Source: Diorhabda sublineata (lineage: Eukaryota; Arthropoda; Insecta; Coleoptera; Chrysomelidae). From it: a DNA stretch of 64,000 nucleotides. Within the stretch, counting starts at the first letter, position 1; each line of letters starts with the position of its first letter. This document shows, one piece after another, positions 1 to 11,582 of the stretch. The stretch spans positions 22,459,653 to 22,523,652 of the forward strand of contig NC_079478.1 of NCBI RefSeq assembly GCF_026230105.1, written 5' to 3'. Under the pieces are notes generated by a model. The model was given only the letters and a program-made list of their open reading frames with translations, searched no databases and was not told the origin of the DNA. Position numbers and translations under genes: made by a program.

Positions 1-141
1 GCACAGCTCGATATTTTCTGGCACAACAACCGATTTTGGATCAACTTCACGAAATTGATACAGTACCGAAGTAGGACCTCGATTGTATTCGGAAAAATCG
101 CGAAATACGGTAGCTCGAGACGACGCGCGACGCTTCATCAT
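1..141 (-). CDS. Unrecognised ORF, cut by the left window edge
   Basis: An open frame starts at an ATG whose complement is at 139-141 (a second Met codon follows) and runs 47 codons without a stop to base 1. The product is polar and basic at its N-terminus (MMKRRASSR), followed by RDFSEYNRGPTSVL and then VDPKSVVVPENIEL. Codon use is less AT-rich than the surroundings, which argues for a coding past. I do not recognise the family. It could be the first exon of a host gene or a transposon protein. The rest lies outside the window. Confidence 0.3.
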   Translation of the reverse strand, partial: MMKRRASSRATVFRDFSEYNRGPTSVLYQFREVDPKSVVVPENIELC

Positions 142-472
142 CAAAAGTCGAAGAGTTGATCGGCAAACAGCTGTTCGTTCAATCGTATTTTTCTCTTGAT
201 TCTCTTCAAATATTCTTATTTTTTTTGTATGATTGTTGTTTCCATGGCGTATATAATCAGTGGTCTTTTAGATCTTCTATATATCTTTCTTTTGTTCTGC
301 CTATTTGTGTGTCTTATTGTTTGTCCTAGATAATTGAACAAGGACACTGTTTCAAATACGTACTTCTGTATCCATCTGTATCTGTATCCAATTGGTCCAT
401 AATTTTTCGACTTGTCTTCATATATTTGGTTTTATCTAGATCGACATTGGATCAAATTTGTTTTAGTCCGGT

Positions 473-1318
473 AAAATTAGACCAAAAAATAAGAGTGAAG
501 CTACATAAATTCACATCTAGCTGCAAATCAGTAATCTTGTTTAAAATACAATTGAAAATAAAATTTGAATGTTCCCCATCATTTCCGTGTATGGAAAAAA
601 TTTTACTCAAGGTCAAAGGTTTTTCCCGATTATTAGCAAAACGGTGAATTTCATCATAAAAATACTTTACATAAAAATTGTAGATCATAAAATTATCTAC
701 AAGAAACGTATCAATACTTTTTTTCCTACCAACGTTTCTGAGATGTAACGGTTCAATAAGTTGTAAAAGTTATATAATGGTTCAGACTTACTGTCAAGTT
801 TAATGGCTATAATAATTGCAGGAGAAATACCAAGGCTGCAGAAGGACATCGTCGAACTTCGTCAATTGATAATTTATTTAGTGAACAGTTCCCACCAGTC
901 AACAGAAATTTCTTATAAATATTCACAACAAGTCTCGGTTCATTTCAATGTTTTAAGAAAAGTTTACTGCTGAAAAGATATTGATGAAACCATTAAATAC
1001 AACAACTTTTACAACTTTTTGAATCATTATATCTCAGAAACAATAGCTTGTAGGGAAAAAAGTTTTGATACGTTTTTTGTAGATAATTTGATCTAAAATT
1101 CTTGCTGAGGTATTTTTATAATAAAACTCACCGTTTTGCTGAAAATTACGAGAAGCTCATTTTTTTTGACCTTTGATCTCGAATAAAATTTTTTCCATAC
1201 ACGGAAATGATGGGAAATGATGGGGGGACATTCAAATTCTATGTTCAATTGTATTTCCACTGATTTTCAGCTTAATGGGAATTTATGTAACTTCGAATGT
1301 CTAAATTGACCGGATTAC
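473..1318. repeat. Foldback element with ~300-bp inverted arms
   Basis: The left arm (about 473-772) is the imperfect reverse complement of the right arm (about 1003-1318). Matching landmarks are TTAGTCCGGTAAAATTA at the left tip against TAATCCGGTCAATTTA read inward from the right tip, the CATACACGGAAATGATGGG block, and ATTATCTACAAGAAACGTAT against its near copy. The arms look roughly 80% alike by eye. The spacer of about 230 bp has no recognisable coding. This is the structure of a foldback element or long-armed MITE. Short ORFs in both directions here are arm by-products. Confidence 0.75.
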
Positions 1319-2344
1319 TTATAGTATAAAATATTAAAACAAATAAAAACGTCGTCGACTACGGCGCAGGAGACTATATCGCATTTTTACCTAAAGCGAT
1401 CAGTAAATATAAACAAAAATCTAGATTTATAAAAGAAAGTTTCCATAAAAATATTATTTGATATATTTGACGACAACTTGTAAAATTATATTGATTTATA
1501 GATCACCTACAAAGTGAATATCATTGCAACTACAAAAATTTAATTGATAACTTTTACTTATTTTTGAGAGAAAACAACTGAAAACAAAAGAAATTAATGT
1601 TGTATTTTTGTATGCTAAGTAATATTTTGATACACACATCAGGTCGAAACGTCAAATATTTACCTGTTTCCAAAATCACATTTCAGTAAATTTAATTAAT
1701 TTTCTCCTGAAAAAATGCCCAAAATATCTTTTATTTCGGCACATCGACAGCTATAAAGGAATTAAATGCAAAAAACCCGAGCAAATGAGAGTTATCATTT
1801 TACCAACAAAGTGAAGATTTTTTCAAAAATATCGAATATATTCCAACTTCAAATATGTCTTTATGAAGAGTAAGCATATTCATCGATTTCAAATCTCGAG
1901 ATTCGAGTGAATCGTTTTCTTTTAAGCTAAATGTTGACTCTTGCTTCCCTGTAAATGATTCAATATAACAGTGCAAACAACTGTTGACTTTTTAATAATA
2001 TCTCCTATTGTTTAACTCGGAAATTGCCCTATCATTGTGGTCGCCATTCAATCTGATTGTTGTTTTAATTATAATGCATTCATCTACACAAAGTTGGCTA
2101 TTCCGTTTGTGGCGCAGATTGTGATCTATTGTCCTTTATGTTATTCATTTTATGCACTAATCCGTCAATCTTTTTGATGTACGTTCATAAACTTTTCGGA
2201 ATCTCCTTGACAAAAACAATTTTGAATAAAGAGGGAACAATTTCTTTTATCATAATATCTATTATTTGAAAAATTTCTTTGCGTCCAATAGCAGTGATCT
2301 TTTATTATTTTATTATCAATAATATTTGTAAGAACTTTGGCTTA
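1319..2344. other. No gene seen
   Basis: AT-rich sequence without a convincing ORF or RNA gene. The only motif of note is the hammerhead-like fold at 1621-1660. Confidence 0.5.
1621..1660 (+). ncRNA. Degenerate hammerhead-like motif
   Basis: AATATTT (1621-1627) pairs perfectly with AAATATT (1654-1660) as a helix I. Between them lie a UUGAUAC-like remnant of box 1 and an intact GAAAC box 2 followed by the cleavage triplet GTC (1651-1653). Type I hammerheads with a very short helix III are known from Penelope-like elements. Box 1 deviates from CUGANGA and helix II is poor, so self-cleavage is unlikely. The same GTCGAAACGTCAAAT core recurs at 36733-36781 and, on the minus strand, with ATCGAAACGTCAAAT at 17672-17716. 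Confidence 0.35.
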
Positions 2345-2346
2345 TA

Positions 2347-4184
2347 CGAGGGCTGCTACTCAAGTTTCGAGATATTGCAACACTAATGTGAATATGTCAA
2401 ATCTGACATTGCTAACTTATAGTTGAGATTTTTAATGGTGAATGTACCCATAACGTGTTGTGTCAGTCATAAGAGTGCTATATGAGTTGTTTACCGATAC
2501 CTGACCCTTCGTTTTGGTCAAAAAATGGACTCAGATCGCGAACATTTTCATGCGATGATTTTCTATGACTTTCGACGAGGATTACACGAACAGTAGTGTG
2601 CTGATCAAATCGCTTCGAATTTTGGTGATGAAGCCGTGTTTCGCTGGTTTTTCGATTCTAAACGTGGTCGCACTTTGTTACAGATTGAATTTCATGAAGG
2701 TCGTCCAAAATCGGCTGTTGTGCCGGAAAACATGGATGCTGTTTGTAAAGTGGTATTTTAAGATCGTCATGTGAAATACTAACAAACCACTTATTTTACG
2801 TTTCAGACAGATGACTCAAGGTTAAATCATTTTTGTAGTTGAAGTTCAGAGCACTTGGTGGAGTTGCTGGTAAATGTGGATCAAATTGGCAAACTTGACA
2901 CAAAACTTAAAAATTTAATGTTGGTATGCATTGTGCAGGTTCTCTTCGTTTTTGTTAATTAGTCATTATAGTTGTGTTGACCTTGTGTTTTTATATATTT
3001 ATTTGTATAGTTTTAATTGCGTTCAAGATATTTAAAGGTCTTTCAATGAATACTGGGTATCACATTGCAAATCTATTGATGTAATGCATTTTTTCCCAAA
3101 TCCTTGTAAGGACCTAGAACGTTTTAATATATGGTTGCTGGCCATAAACAATACCCAATTGAATGCAATGGATACCTTGTCCATGTACCATGCAAAGAGA
3201 ATTTGCTATAAGCGTTTTGATACAATTTATTGTTTAACTAGATCTAAAGGACTACAAACCAATCTTCTAATATCCTTATTCTCATTACAACTAATAAATT
3301 TCCAAATTTATTCGTGTCTTATAATAATTTCATTCCATTTTTTATGATACTTCATTTAAAAAGTATGCGACTTTAAGAAATATTATGATCAACAACATAA
3401 GACCCCAGTCGACGTCAATTTGGTGAAATAAAATAATATTGTCGTGATCCATCCTAATTAGCTGATCTGTGGACATACCGTGAGCTTGAAGCATACGTGG
3501 GTATTGATTGCACTCGCCTACATTCAATGTTACATGAATATTTGACTGTCACAAGATTTGTTCGCGTTGGATACCGCATAATCAATGCTTAAAAAACGCT
3601 TGTGTCAAATGGCACAAAGAAATACTGAAAAAATGTAATCCCAGTGCCTCAAAAGACGTGACAGGTTACGAATCATGGATCTATGCTTATTAATCCGAAA
3701 TTTAACAACTATCGACTGCATCTATCGAGTCTCTCAGACGAGCCAAATCCAATAAAAGTGTTAATGCACGGAGTACTTTGAGGCAAATGGTCGCCTGATT
3801 TTTCGGAAACAGGATATATTGCCAGCGTCAATTCTGATTGGTACACCAGTATTTTTTCGCCAGAAGTAATTGAAAAATCAAGTTAATAAATCGCCAAAGA
3901 CGAAATCCACCGTACAGTCTTTGTTTGGCACCAAATCATTCCTTCTTATTTCTGCAGATCAAAAATAAATTGTGAGATCAACGCCTTTCTACTCCTGAAG
4001 AAGCTGTTGATGCGTTCAAATCACATGTTTTGGAGGTACCTAGATCTGAGTGGAAAAAATAATTTAATGATTGAATCATACGCATGCAAAAATGTATTGA
4101 TCTTGATCAAGTATATTTAGAGAAACAATAAAATTATATCCAATTATAAATATTTGTCTATTTTAAAACTTAAATAAACCCTCG
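2347..4184 (+). mobile_element. Mariner transposon, dead, with internal insertion
   Basis: Both tips are flanked by TA (2345-2346 and 4185-4186). The 5' tip CGAGGGCTGCTACTCAAGTT matches the reverse complement of the 3' tip, CGAGGGTTTATTTAAGTT. Translation of the plus strand gives mariner transposase pieces: MDSDREHFHAMIFYDFRRG (from 2525), EAVFRWFFDSKRGRTLLQ, TYRELEAYVGI (from about 3470), VRVGYRII, and a C-terminus with EEAVDAFKSHVLEVP and ESEWKK-like text in shifted frames near 4000-4060. Many stops and frameshifts. About 680 bp between 2782 and 3464 do not belong to the element. The length without them, about 1.16 kb, fits mariner. Confidence 0.8.
2782..3464. other. Insertion inside the mariner at 2347-4184
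   Basis: The transposase reading breaks after DRHV (ending near 2781) and resumes at TYRELEAY (near 3470). The intervening segment has no recognisable domain, no obvious terminal repeats and no clear target-site duplication. ORFs of 61-87 codons in it show no coding signature that I recognise. Its boundaries are uncertain by about 15 bp. Confidence 0.5.
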
Positions 4185-4186
4185 TA

Positions 4187-6010
4187 AGGCTTCATATTGT
4201 GACGAGCGAGACAACATCTTCTAATTTTATCGTCAATTTTATGTTAATTTATTAAAAATACTCTTGCATGAATTTGTTGTTAATATATCGATATCATACG
4301 ATGGGGATGTACTCGATGGATGGAGCGTTTATTTCAGCAACATTTTCAGGAGACATGGGTTTAATTGAGTGTGTCTCAAGATCCTAAACTTACATTCCTA
4401 CTGCAACTTGAATGATCTCCAAACACTCTGTTTAATCCAATTTTTCCTTCTTATATTTAAACTAAAATAATTTCTTATATTGTTCTAAATAATAAAATAT
4501 GAAAAGTGAATCAAAAGTGGAGTGGTAAATGATGTGCATATTTTTTTCTAATTATTATCGTCTTCTATAATTTTAACGCAAAGCAAAACAATGAGAAACT
4601 GCCGTATTTTCAACTTGTAAAAGACCAAGAATAATATTTCATTTGGTAATTACGTAGTGGTAGGGAACGCGCCTGTATAATGTAAAATTGCGCTGCTTTT
4701 TTGCTACAACTGCGATAGAGCTGGTTCTAATTCTACAATCGTTGTCGAGCTATGGGCAAATAACTATGGACGCTATGATCAATGCTCCCGCTAGTTGTAA
4801 GATACGAAGTCAGATACGTTTTCTACAAACTGAAGAATACAGTGTTGCCGACATTTATTACAAGACAGTGCAGTGTACGGTGAGAACAGTATGAGTGATA
4901 GTGCTGTGATATAATAATTCAAGATATTCAGTGGTCAAACTAGCGAAGATATAGCTACCGCAAATGATTTTTCACAGAATTTCCATAAATTTCACGGCCT
5001 TTCTTGTATACAATACTGAGTTATTTACTGTGGGTTTGTTGATTCTTGAAACTGTGCTACACGTCGATGCGAATAACATTAACATAATCGCTTTTTGTAC
5101 TTTATAATTATGAGAAAAACAATTTTTCAAATACTATTGTTGCTGTACAACAATGTAGGGAAAGTCAAAGCAACATATGCACACAAGATCCCCCAATAAA
5201 CAAAATAATTTCAAGTTTCACAAAGACAAAAAATGTCTGCGGCGTTTTGAGACTTCTGTTCGATCTTATACTTTAGGCTCTCGTTACGACAAAGTAATTA
5301 CATCATGGTTACTATTGAAATATGTTGTATCTTGTAGCGTTATTTGTTTATATTATTTTGACGCTTAAGATTTTGTGTTTTTATAATCATCAGAAGTTAC
5401 TGTTGATCTATAAGAAAATTTATGTCTGGTGTTAGAGTTCAAATTTGTTACTACAGTATGAGGTAGTCATTTTAGTTATGTTTTCTATCGACATGATGTT
5501 TCATTAAGGATGAGATATGTTATAGTTTCTGCCGATGGATGAATATTATTTCTGACGTTGGGTGAATTAACCACTTACGACCAAGAAATTATCAATATAT
5601 GAATTGAATAGCTTTTAAGAAAACTCAAAGGATATGAGGAATATTTTCAAAAGAAGTATGTGATATATGCAAAACAAGTGTGGAAAAAAAATTGACACCA
5701 TAGTAGACGCCCAAATAAAGGTAGAAATATAAAAGGAAAAATATACATTAAAGCGATATATTTCAAGCAGGACAATAGAAAACTATGTAAAATAGAAAGA
5801 ATAAGGCAAACATTGAAATGTATGTTAGCCGAAGAAATCGGAAACAAATTAGAAAGTGACAGCAAAAGAAACTCACAAAACAATTGAATCTTTAGGAAGT
5901 AAGATACAAGACGAAATCTACACAAAGGATGATAATGATAGAATTTTAATGGAAAACGCAAAATAATGGGGAGATAAAGTTGTATTCTAATGCTAGTAAC
6001 ACAGTAACTA
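4187..6010. other. No gene seen
   Basis: AT-rich, with only short ORFs. The 133-codon minus-strand frame at 5647-6048 is hydrophobic because it lies opposite an A-rich strand, and I do not accept it as a gene. Confidence 0.5.
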
Positions 6011-6074
6011 GAAATGCTATTAATTATCGCGACGTTAACCGTATCCACGACTTAACGCAATAATTTAAAAAAAC

Positions 6075-6672
6075 GGCATTAACATTGCCGTTTGGCATTA
6101 CGTGATAGCCACACTACGTATTGTCAGTGTTCGCCGTGAGCGCCACAGAATTGCACCTGTTTATCTTTGAAATACGTACTAAGGATATGGAGTGGTGTAA
6201 TGAAAAATTAATTGCGTTTCTAGAGATTGCAGAACCCTGGGTGCGTCAATCTAATTATCATTTGACCAATTATATTTATGTTTCACTTGTCTACGGTATG
6301 TTTGCAGCGAACTGACAACAGTATAAAATAGAAAGTTTAACATGGTACCGGTCATTCTTATATTTCCAAACAAACTTTAAGCTAATAAATATAAAAAGAC
6401 TTACATCATCCACTATCTTCTTTTTCTGTTTTTTTTTCTTCATTCAGTAATGACTCAATAAATTTAAATGTTAAAAATTTACACTCAAGAAATACAGAGC
6501 TTTGTCAACGTCCATCTTGCTTGAATCAAAGTAAAATTATTGCCATTTTTATCGCCAATAATAGGCATTCACGTTGACCGTTAAAGTGTAGCCACCTGCT
6601 TTAGGGCGTTAAAAATTATCACAATAATTATCGCGATAATGGGCATTGACGTTAGCCGGTAGTGTGGTCCCA
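6075..6672. repeat. Three direct copies of a short GC-richer repeat
   Basis: GGCATTCACGTTGACCG (6564-6580) and GGCATTGACGTTAGCCG (6642-6658) are each followed by a GTGTAGCC / GTGTGGTCC-like tail. A third, weaker copy, GGCATTAACATTGCCG with GATAGCCACACTACG downstream, lies at 6075-6118. ATTATCGCGATAAT, a perfect palindrome, sits at 6628-6641. These are probably remains of MITE termini. The family is not recognised. Confidence 0.4.
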
Positions 6673-6679
6673 GGATAAG

Positions 6680-7915
6680 CAACTACTGATGAAAACAGAA
6701 GATAATAACGTAAAAAATAAAGAAAAATAATATCTGAAATGTTAGAAGCCATGAGAGGGAAAGGGTTGGACTTATTCACAAAAATATGCAAAATAGTTTG
6801 AAAATCATCATCCAGTTTTCGCGCCTCTATTGACATGTTTAATGATGAAGAAAGTTTCGATTAACTGCGTCCTAAAAATACATTGCAGCGTGCAAATATA
6901 TGGCATCTTCTCTCCTTAAGGGAAAAAATTACCTTTCCAGGTCGCCATTTTCAAAAATTTTCCTATTTTGTAGAAAGATAGTTGCGTTTAGTTATAAATA
7001 AGCGTTGTTTGAGCATTTTTTGCACATTTCAGTTTGAAGCCTTTCCATGTGTGTAGCTCTCAGTCTATAACAATAATATTTAATAGAAATTTCAATTAAT
7101 AGATCCTAGCTCTATATTCGCATGCTAAGCTCAAACTTCGTATTTAATTATTAGATTTGAAAATTTTTAATAAATGACTGTGGTTTGGAGAAACATAATG
7201 TAATTAAATAAGGTAAGAAATGCTAATTTGGTAACCGATACCATATTTTTCATAATAAAGTCTTTATAACTTGAATACAAATGGTCTTGAATGAGAACAA
7301 ATTTGTGAAATTGTGGGGACCTTTCCGTATAACTTTATATGAGAAATGTTAAAACGAGATATCGGACTTTTACTATCTATCAAATGGAAGCTGCAAGAGT
7401 TAAGATGAGAAAAAACGAAATATTTTTCTAGTAATAAAAGATTATTGGAATAGGCGCCGGGAGAACTTGAACAGTCTGATTTTTTAAATTCGAATATAAC
7501 AAATATACCTCCAGTTTTCGTCTTTAAATGCTGCAGACAGTTCATCAAAATAAAAAAGTTTCTCATATGTTCCTAAACATGTTTCGTGCAGAAAATAATG
7601 AGTTGCAGAATTGGGATATTTATTGAAACTTCCCTAAAATGTTATAGTTATTTAAAAAGGCAAATTATTTATAATTACGAGGATGGCCTGAACTAGAGAT
7701 AGTTAGTTAAAAAATACCACAGTATTAGAAAGTACACAATCTATAAAGCATATGTTTCAAGTTTGAGGACACCACGTTGGTTATTATTTGTTTGGCAGCC
7801 ATCAGTAGTGAAAGTTTTCAGTGAATTTGTAAACATGGAAAAATTGGTCATCGATATGTGATACTTTTATTTGAAATGCCTTAGCTCAATCAATTATAAA
7901 AGCTGAACTAGATTC
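6680..7915. other. No gene seen
   Basis: No recognisable coding, RNA or repeat structure. The 100-codon minus-strand frame at 7264-7566 matches nothing I know. Confidence 0.45.
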
Positions 7916-7917
7916 TA

Positions 7918-8350
7918 CTCTCTACTTGAAAAGATCAAAATTGAAATGACTCAAAAGGCATTTGTGAAGTACTCCTCAATGTTAGCAAACAGAAATCTAG
8001 ACCTACGCGTCAGAATAGGATTCATAGAATGTTATGTGTGGTCACTACTTCTGTACGGAGTGGAAACTTGGACCTTGAAAACTTGAATGATCGAAAAACT
8101 TGTGGCATTTGAGATGTGGCTCTATAGATGCATCCTGAGGATACCCTGGACTGACAGAATCACTAATGACGAAGTAGTAAGACGCATTGGTCGCACAAGA
8201 ATTATTAAGATAAGAAAAACATCTCACATGGGCAGAGTAGAAGGAAAGACTCAGCGTCGGAGAATTGTTTCATGTTGCGAGGGATAGAGACGCATTTGAA
8301 AATGTGGTCGCCAACCTTCAATGAGAAGACGGCATGAGAAGAAGAATAAG
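7918..8350 (+). pseudogene. LINE reverse transcriptase C-terminal fragment
   Basis: The plus strand reads IEMTQKAFVKYSSMLANRNL, then RVRIGFIECYVWSLLLYGVETWTLKT, a stop, EMWLYRCILRIPWTDRITND, EVVRRIGR and RDRDAFENVVANLQ. The LLYGVETWTL block and the WLYR..LRI.WTDR.TN block are hallmarks of the region downstream of the reverse transcriptase in RTE- and related LINE polymerases. The piece is 5'-truncated, as is usual for LINEs, and carries at least two stops. A fragment from a similar region is at 25640-25904. Confidence 0.7.
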
Positions 8351-8461
8351 ATTCTACTCTGGGTGAGACTGTTCCTTAGTTATCAACAGTAAAATATTGC
8401 GTAGTACAGTTTAAACGACGCCGTATGACCTGCAAAAAGTAGTATAGCTGTGGTCGACTAA

Positions 8462-9190
8462 ACGAAGTGACGCATCCCGAAATGTTGAAGAATATTGATA
8501 AAGGGGTACTAGATAATCGTCGACTGAAAAAAACGCTATCTAGCAGACAAAGTAGTTATTTCAACTTAAAATTTGGACATGAAAAATCTGTGCCTCGGTT
8601 TTTCATAATGGAATAAAAACAGATAGATAAAACCATAGATGAAACGTGGGTCCATAACTTCACACCCAAAAAAAGGACAATCAAAAAATGGTCTGAAAAG
8701 GAAGGACCGACTTAAAGGAAGGCAAAGACCATTCCATCTACAGGCAAGGTCATGGTGTCGGTTTTTTGGATTGACTACTTTGCAAAAAAAAACTATCAAC
8801 GGCAAGTATTTAGCGAACTTATTGTGACGTTTGAGAGAAATCAATTAAAAAGGACCGCATTTGACTAAGAAGAAAGTGTTGTTTCATCAAGACAATGCAC
8901 CAGCTCACATATCCGTTATTTCAATGGCCAAAATTAATTAATAGATTTTTAAATTGATACCTTATGCACCCTAATAGCCAGATTTAAGTCCCTCCAATTA
9001 TTTTCTGGTTCTAGACATGGAAAAATGACTCGGCGGTCAAAGATTTTCTAACAATGAAGAGGTTATTGAACATCACTGGGAAAAGTGTATAGAGGTATTA
9101 GAAGATAACATTGAAAAATATCTATATTATTTTCCAGAATTTTTTTACTTCCTTTGTTGGGCAATGGTACTTCTGGGACCATCCTTTTAT
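8462..9190 (+). pseudogene. Mariner transposase fragment
   Basis: Recognisable pieces in order are NEVTHPEML with DNRRLKKTLS (8462-8540), IDETWVHNFTPKKRT (about 8635), AKTIPSTGKVMVSVFWIDY (about 8723), KKVLFHQDNAPAHIS (8875 on, in the shifted frame), then ISMAKIN, SLQLFSGSRHGK in the wrong frame for DYFLF, and GGQRFSNNEEVIEHHWEKCIE (about 9030). The first catalytic Asp (DETW) and the second (HQDNAPAH) are visible. Reading frame is lost several times. This lineage differs from the other mariners of the window. Confidence 0.7.
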
Positions 9191-10630
9191 ATATGTAGTT
9201 ATTCTCATTTATAAACTTCACATGAGATGATTTCGTTAGGAACTAGCAGTTGACTTTGGATCATAAAAAAAGTTAGAGTTAGAGAGCATTAAATTCTGTA
9301 CCATATTTATAATGAATACAGATAAGGTATAACCTATAGGACACAAGATATTTACAAGAAATAGACTTTTAACCTTCGATTCTTAAAGTTCCTCACATCC
9401 AATCATAAGTATGTGGAAAAAAAAAGGTGTTTATATCCAAGACCCAAATCAAATTAGCCAATGGTAATAATTTTTTTGCAAAAATTCAAATATTGTACTT
9501 TGTTGAGATATTTTTCAGAAAATATCAATGCATCAATTTGATTTCATACATTAATTGCTTACATATTTTGGGGGTTGGAATATGACTTTACCTTTTCTAA
9601 AATTTCAATCTTGGACATTATGAGTATAGCGCGATCTATCCAAAAATTATGACGTTGCACATAATCGACATTTGTTGTGTATATGACAACATCCTGTGTT
9701 TATTATTATTGTATGCGAAAAATAGCAATTGGGAGTACGATTACGAATACGATTTATTTGAAGGAGGAAGTGCCCTAATTCAAATTCGTCTTTGATAGAA
9801 CAGGTACTGATACATTTTTGCAGCCTCCTCATTTTATTATTATTTTTTTTTAAGTCTTGTGATGATGGGTAGTATTGCGCAATTTCCATCTGCGATTTTT
9901 TTTATTATCACTTACTGTTAATTTTGGCTCTGAATTGTTGTTATTATGATTATTTTGATCAAGTAGTTACTGAAATTATATCATCTTTATCCCAAAATAT
10001 TAGTTATATTGAATATATCAATGATTCATTTGCGTGCACTTTCTGCTAAAATGGTTTTCTGTTTTATTTTTGTGCTGCTAGATTCTATAATGTGCTCATT
10101 CTATACGATTTCCAACCAGCTTTATCCAAAAAGTTCATGAAAGCTTACGATTGTTCGTACCTATACAAAATACAGGAAGAAATATTACTATAGATATCTA
10201 TTACAGTAGTAAAATATACAATAACCTACGTACTTTACTTACAACTTTTCTTCTCTAGAACTCTTTATTACTTTCGAGTATCAGAGTAATGGGGCTCCAG
10301 TTTTCATTCTCCTTTTCCGAAACTTGATGCAAAAAATTTTTCTGAGTTATAGGCCTTTAAAGTTGCGAAATCAGAACTTATATATGAGTATATTTTCCAA
10401 ACTATAAATTCGAACATTATGAGTTTTTGACGGATGATCACGTATGTTCATGTAGTGTATTTAACTGAATGAATAATTCTACACTACTATCTGAGGGCCA
10501 GGGGCGGTTCATGCCCAGCTTTCACAGGGACGACCTCTACAATCTAAACATATCGAAGATTAATTTTTCAATAAAAAAAGTATGATTTTCGCTGAAGAAA
10601 ATGATCGTAAATTGTAATTATTTATAGAAA
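9191..10630. other. No gene seen
   Basis: AT-rich, with no domain, RNA gene or clear repeat recognised. Confidence 0.45.
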
Positions 10631-10639
10631 ATACTTACA

Positions 10640-11430
10640 GGAGATATTAAAACACAATCAAACATTTCTAATTGCATACTGTCGAACATAAGGAGAAAAT
10701 TGAAATTTTGAAAAATTTAGTTGGTTAGCCTATAACATATAATTGAATAAAAACAAAAAAACTCTGATTAAAGTTCAAACTGGGCATCTTGCACTTCTAC
10801 ACACCGGAGTTTAAGGAAGATATTTCTGTGAATTCCAAAATTCTATCTTATAGTCTTACAATTCTATCGATCATTTCGTTGTGTTTACTAGTGTTTTTGC
10901 CTTTCAATATATCTTCAACAAATGAATCCATTGTATTCAATTCAGGGGAATGTGGTTGTTATGCAAATGAACCTCACCTACCAATCCACCCATTATGAAA
11001 ATTATTATTGAGATGTTTTTTCACTTCACATTAGGAAGTAGGAAGGTGCGCTCGAAAATCCTAAACATTCGCAGAGAGATGTGATTCATGCACGATGGAG
11101 CTTTTCTCCACTTGTTCGAGGTCATCACGTTCCTCTGAATTGGATAAAATGGATCCATTTTTTGGAAATATCTTAAAAGCTTGGTATAGGCAATACCAAT
11201 GAACACAAGGAACGAAATGATCGATAGAATAAACTTCCATTGGGAAGCCATGAGGCAGAATCTTGCAATTCAAAGAAATATCCTCCGTAGACTCCAGAGG
11301 TGTCTAGAAGTGCAAGGTGCCCACTTCGATCATTTATCATAGTTCATTTGTTTTCATTTGATTAGTTGTAGGCTAACCAACTGAATTTTTCTGCATATCA
11401 ATGTTTGATTGTTATTTAATACCTCCTTAG
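10640..11430. repeat. Inverted duplication of ~300 bp
   Basis: The left arm (about 10640-10955) and right arm (about 11110-11430) are imperfect reverse complements. Shared landmarks are AATCAAACATT, TTAGTTGGTTAGCCTA against TCAGTTGGTTAGCCTA, GGGCATCTTGCACTTCTA against GGGCACCTTGCACTTCTA, and ATTCTATCGATCATTTCGTT, identical in both. The arms are separated by about 155 bp. They may be an inverted segmental duplication or the arms of a foldback element. The right arm carries a small hydrophobic ORF. Confidence 0.65.
11021..11251 (-). CDS. Small hypothetical protein with N-terminal hydrophobic segment
   Basis: This 76-codon frame in the right arm of an inverted duplication begins MASQWKFILSIISFLVFIGI, which resembles a signal peptide or membrane anchor, and continues with a basic, Met- and Arg-rich tail. 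The left-arm copy retains ILSIIS in the equivalent frame but lacks the ATG and diverges afterwards. Conservation between the arms does not clearly favour this frame, so it may be a chance ORF. No family recognised. Confidence 0.2.
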   Translation of the reverse strand: MASQWKFILSIISFLVFIGIAYTKLLRYFQKMDPFYPIQRNVMTSNKWRKAPSCMNHISLRMFRIFERTFLLPNVK

Positions 11431-11582
11431 CACGTATAGCGATCTAAAAATGTAAATATCTCCTAACCCATAAATTTCATATACCGTATGAGGCTATTTT
11501 AAACGAGTGCAACCCGCTACGCATGATTAGTTTAAGTCCCGGCTGAAACTAATAGCTATAAAATGAAACTAATTTTCTAACA

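Noticed and set aside
426..688. Opposed 73- and 78-codon frames
   Set aside because: Both lie in the left arm of a foldback repeat and have no protein motif. The right arm does not keep them open.
4660..4690. GTGGTAGGGAACGCGCC, resembling a tRNA-type or SINE promoter segment
   Set aside because: No matching second box, anticodon stem or acceptor stem could be folded around it.
5647..6048. 133-codon hydrophobic minus-strand frame resembling a multi-pass membrane protein
   Set aside because: Its F/L/I/Y content follows from an A-rich opposite strand. No family motif, and no support for splice sites or homologous text.
8566..8844. 92-codon minus-strand frame
   Set aside because: It lies opposite the plus-strand mariner relic at 8462-9190, which explains the open frame.
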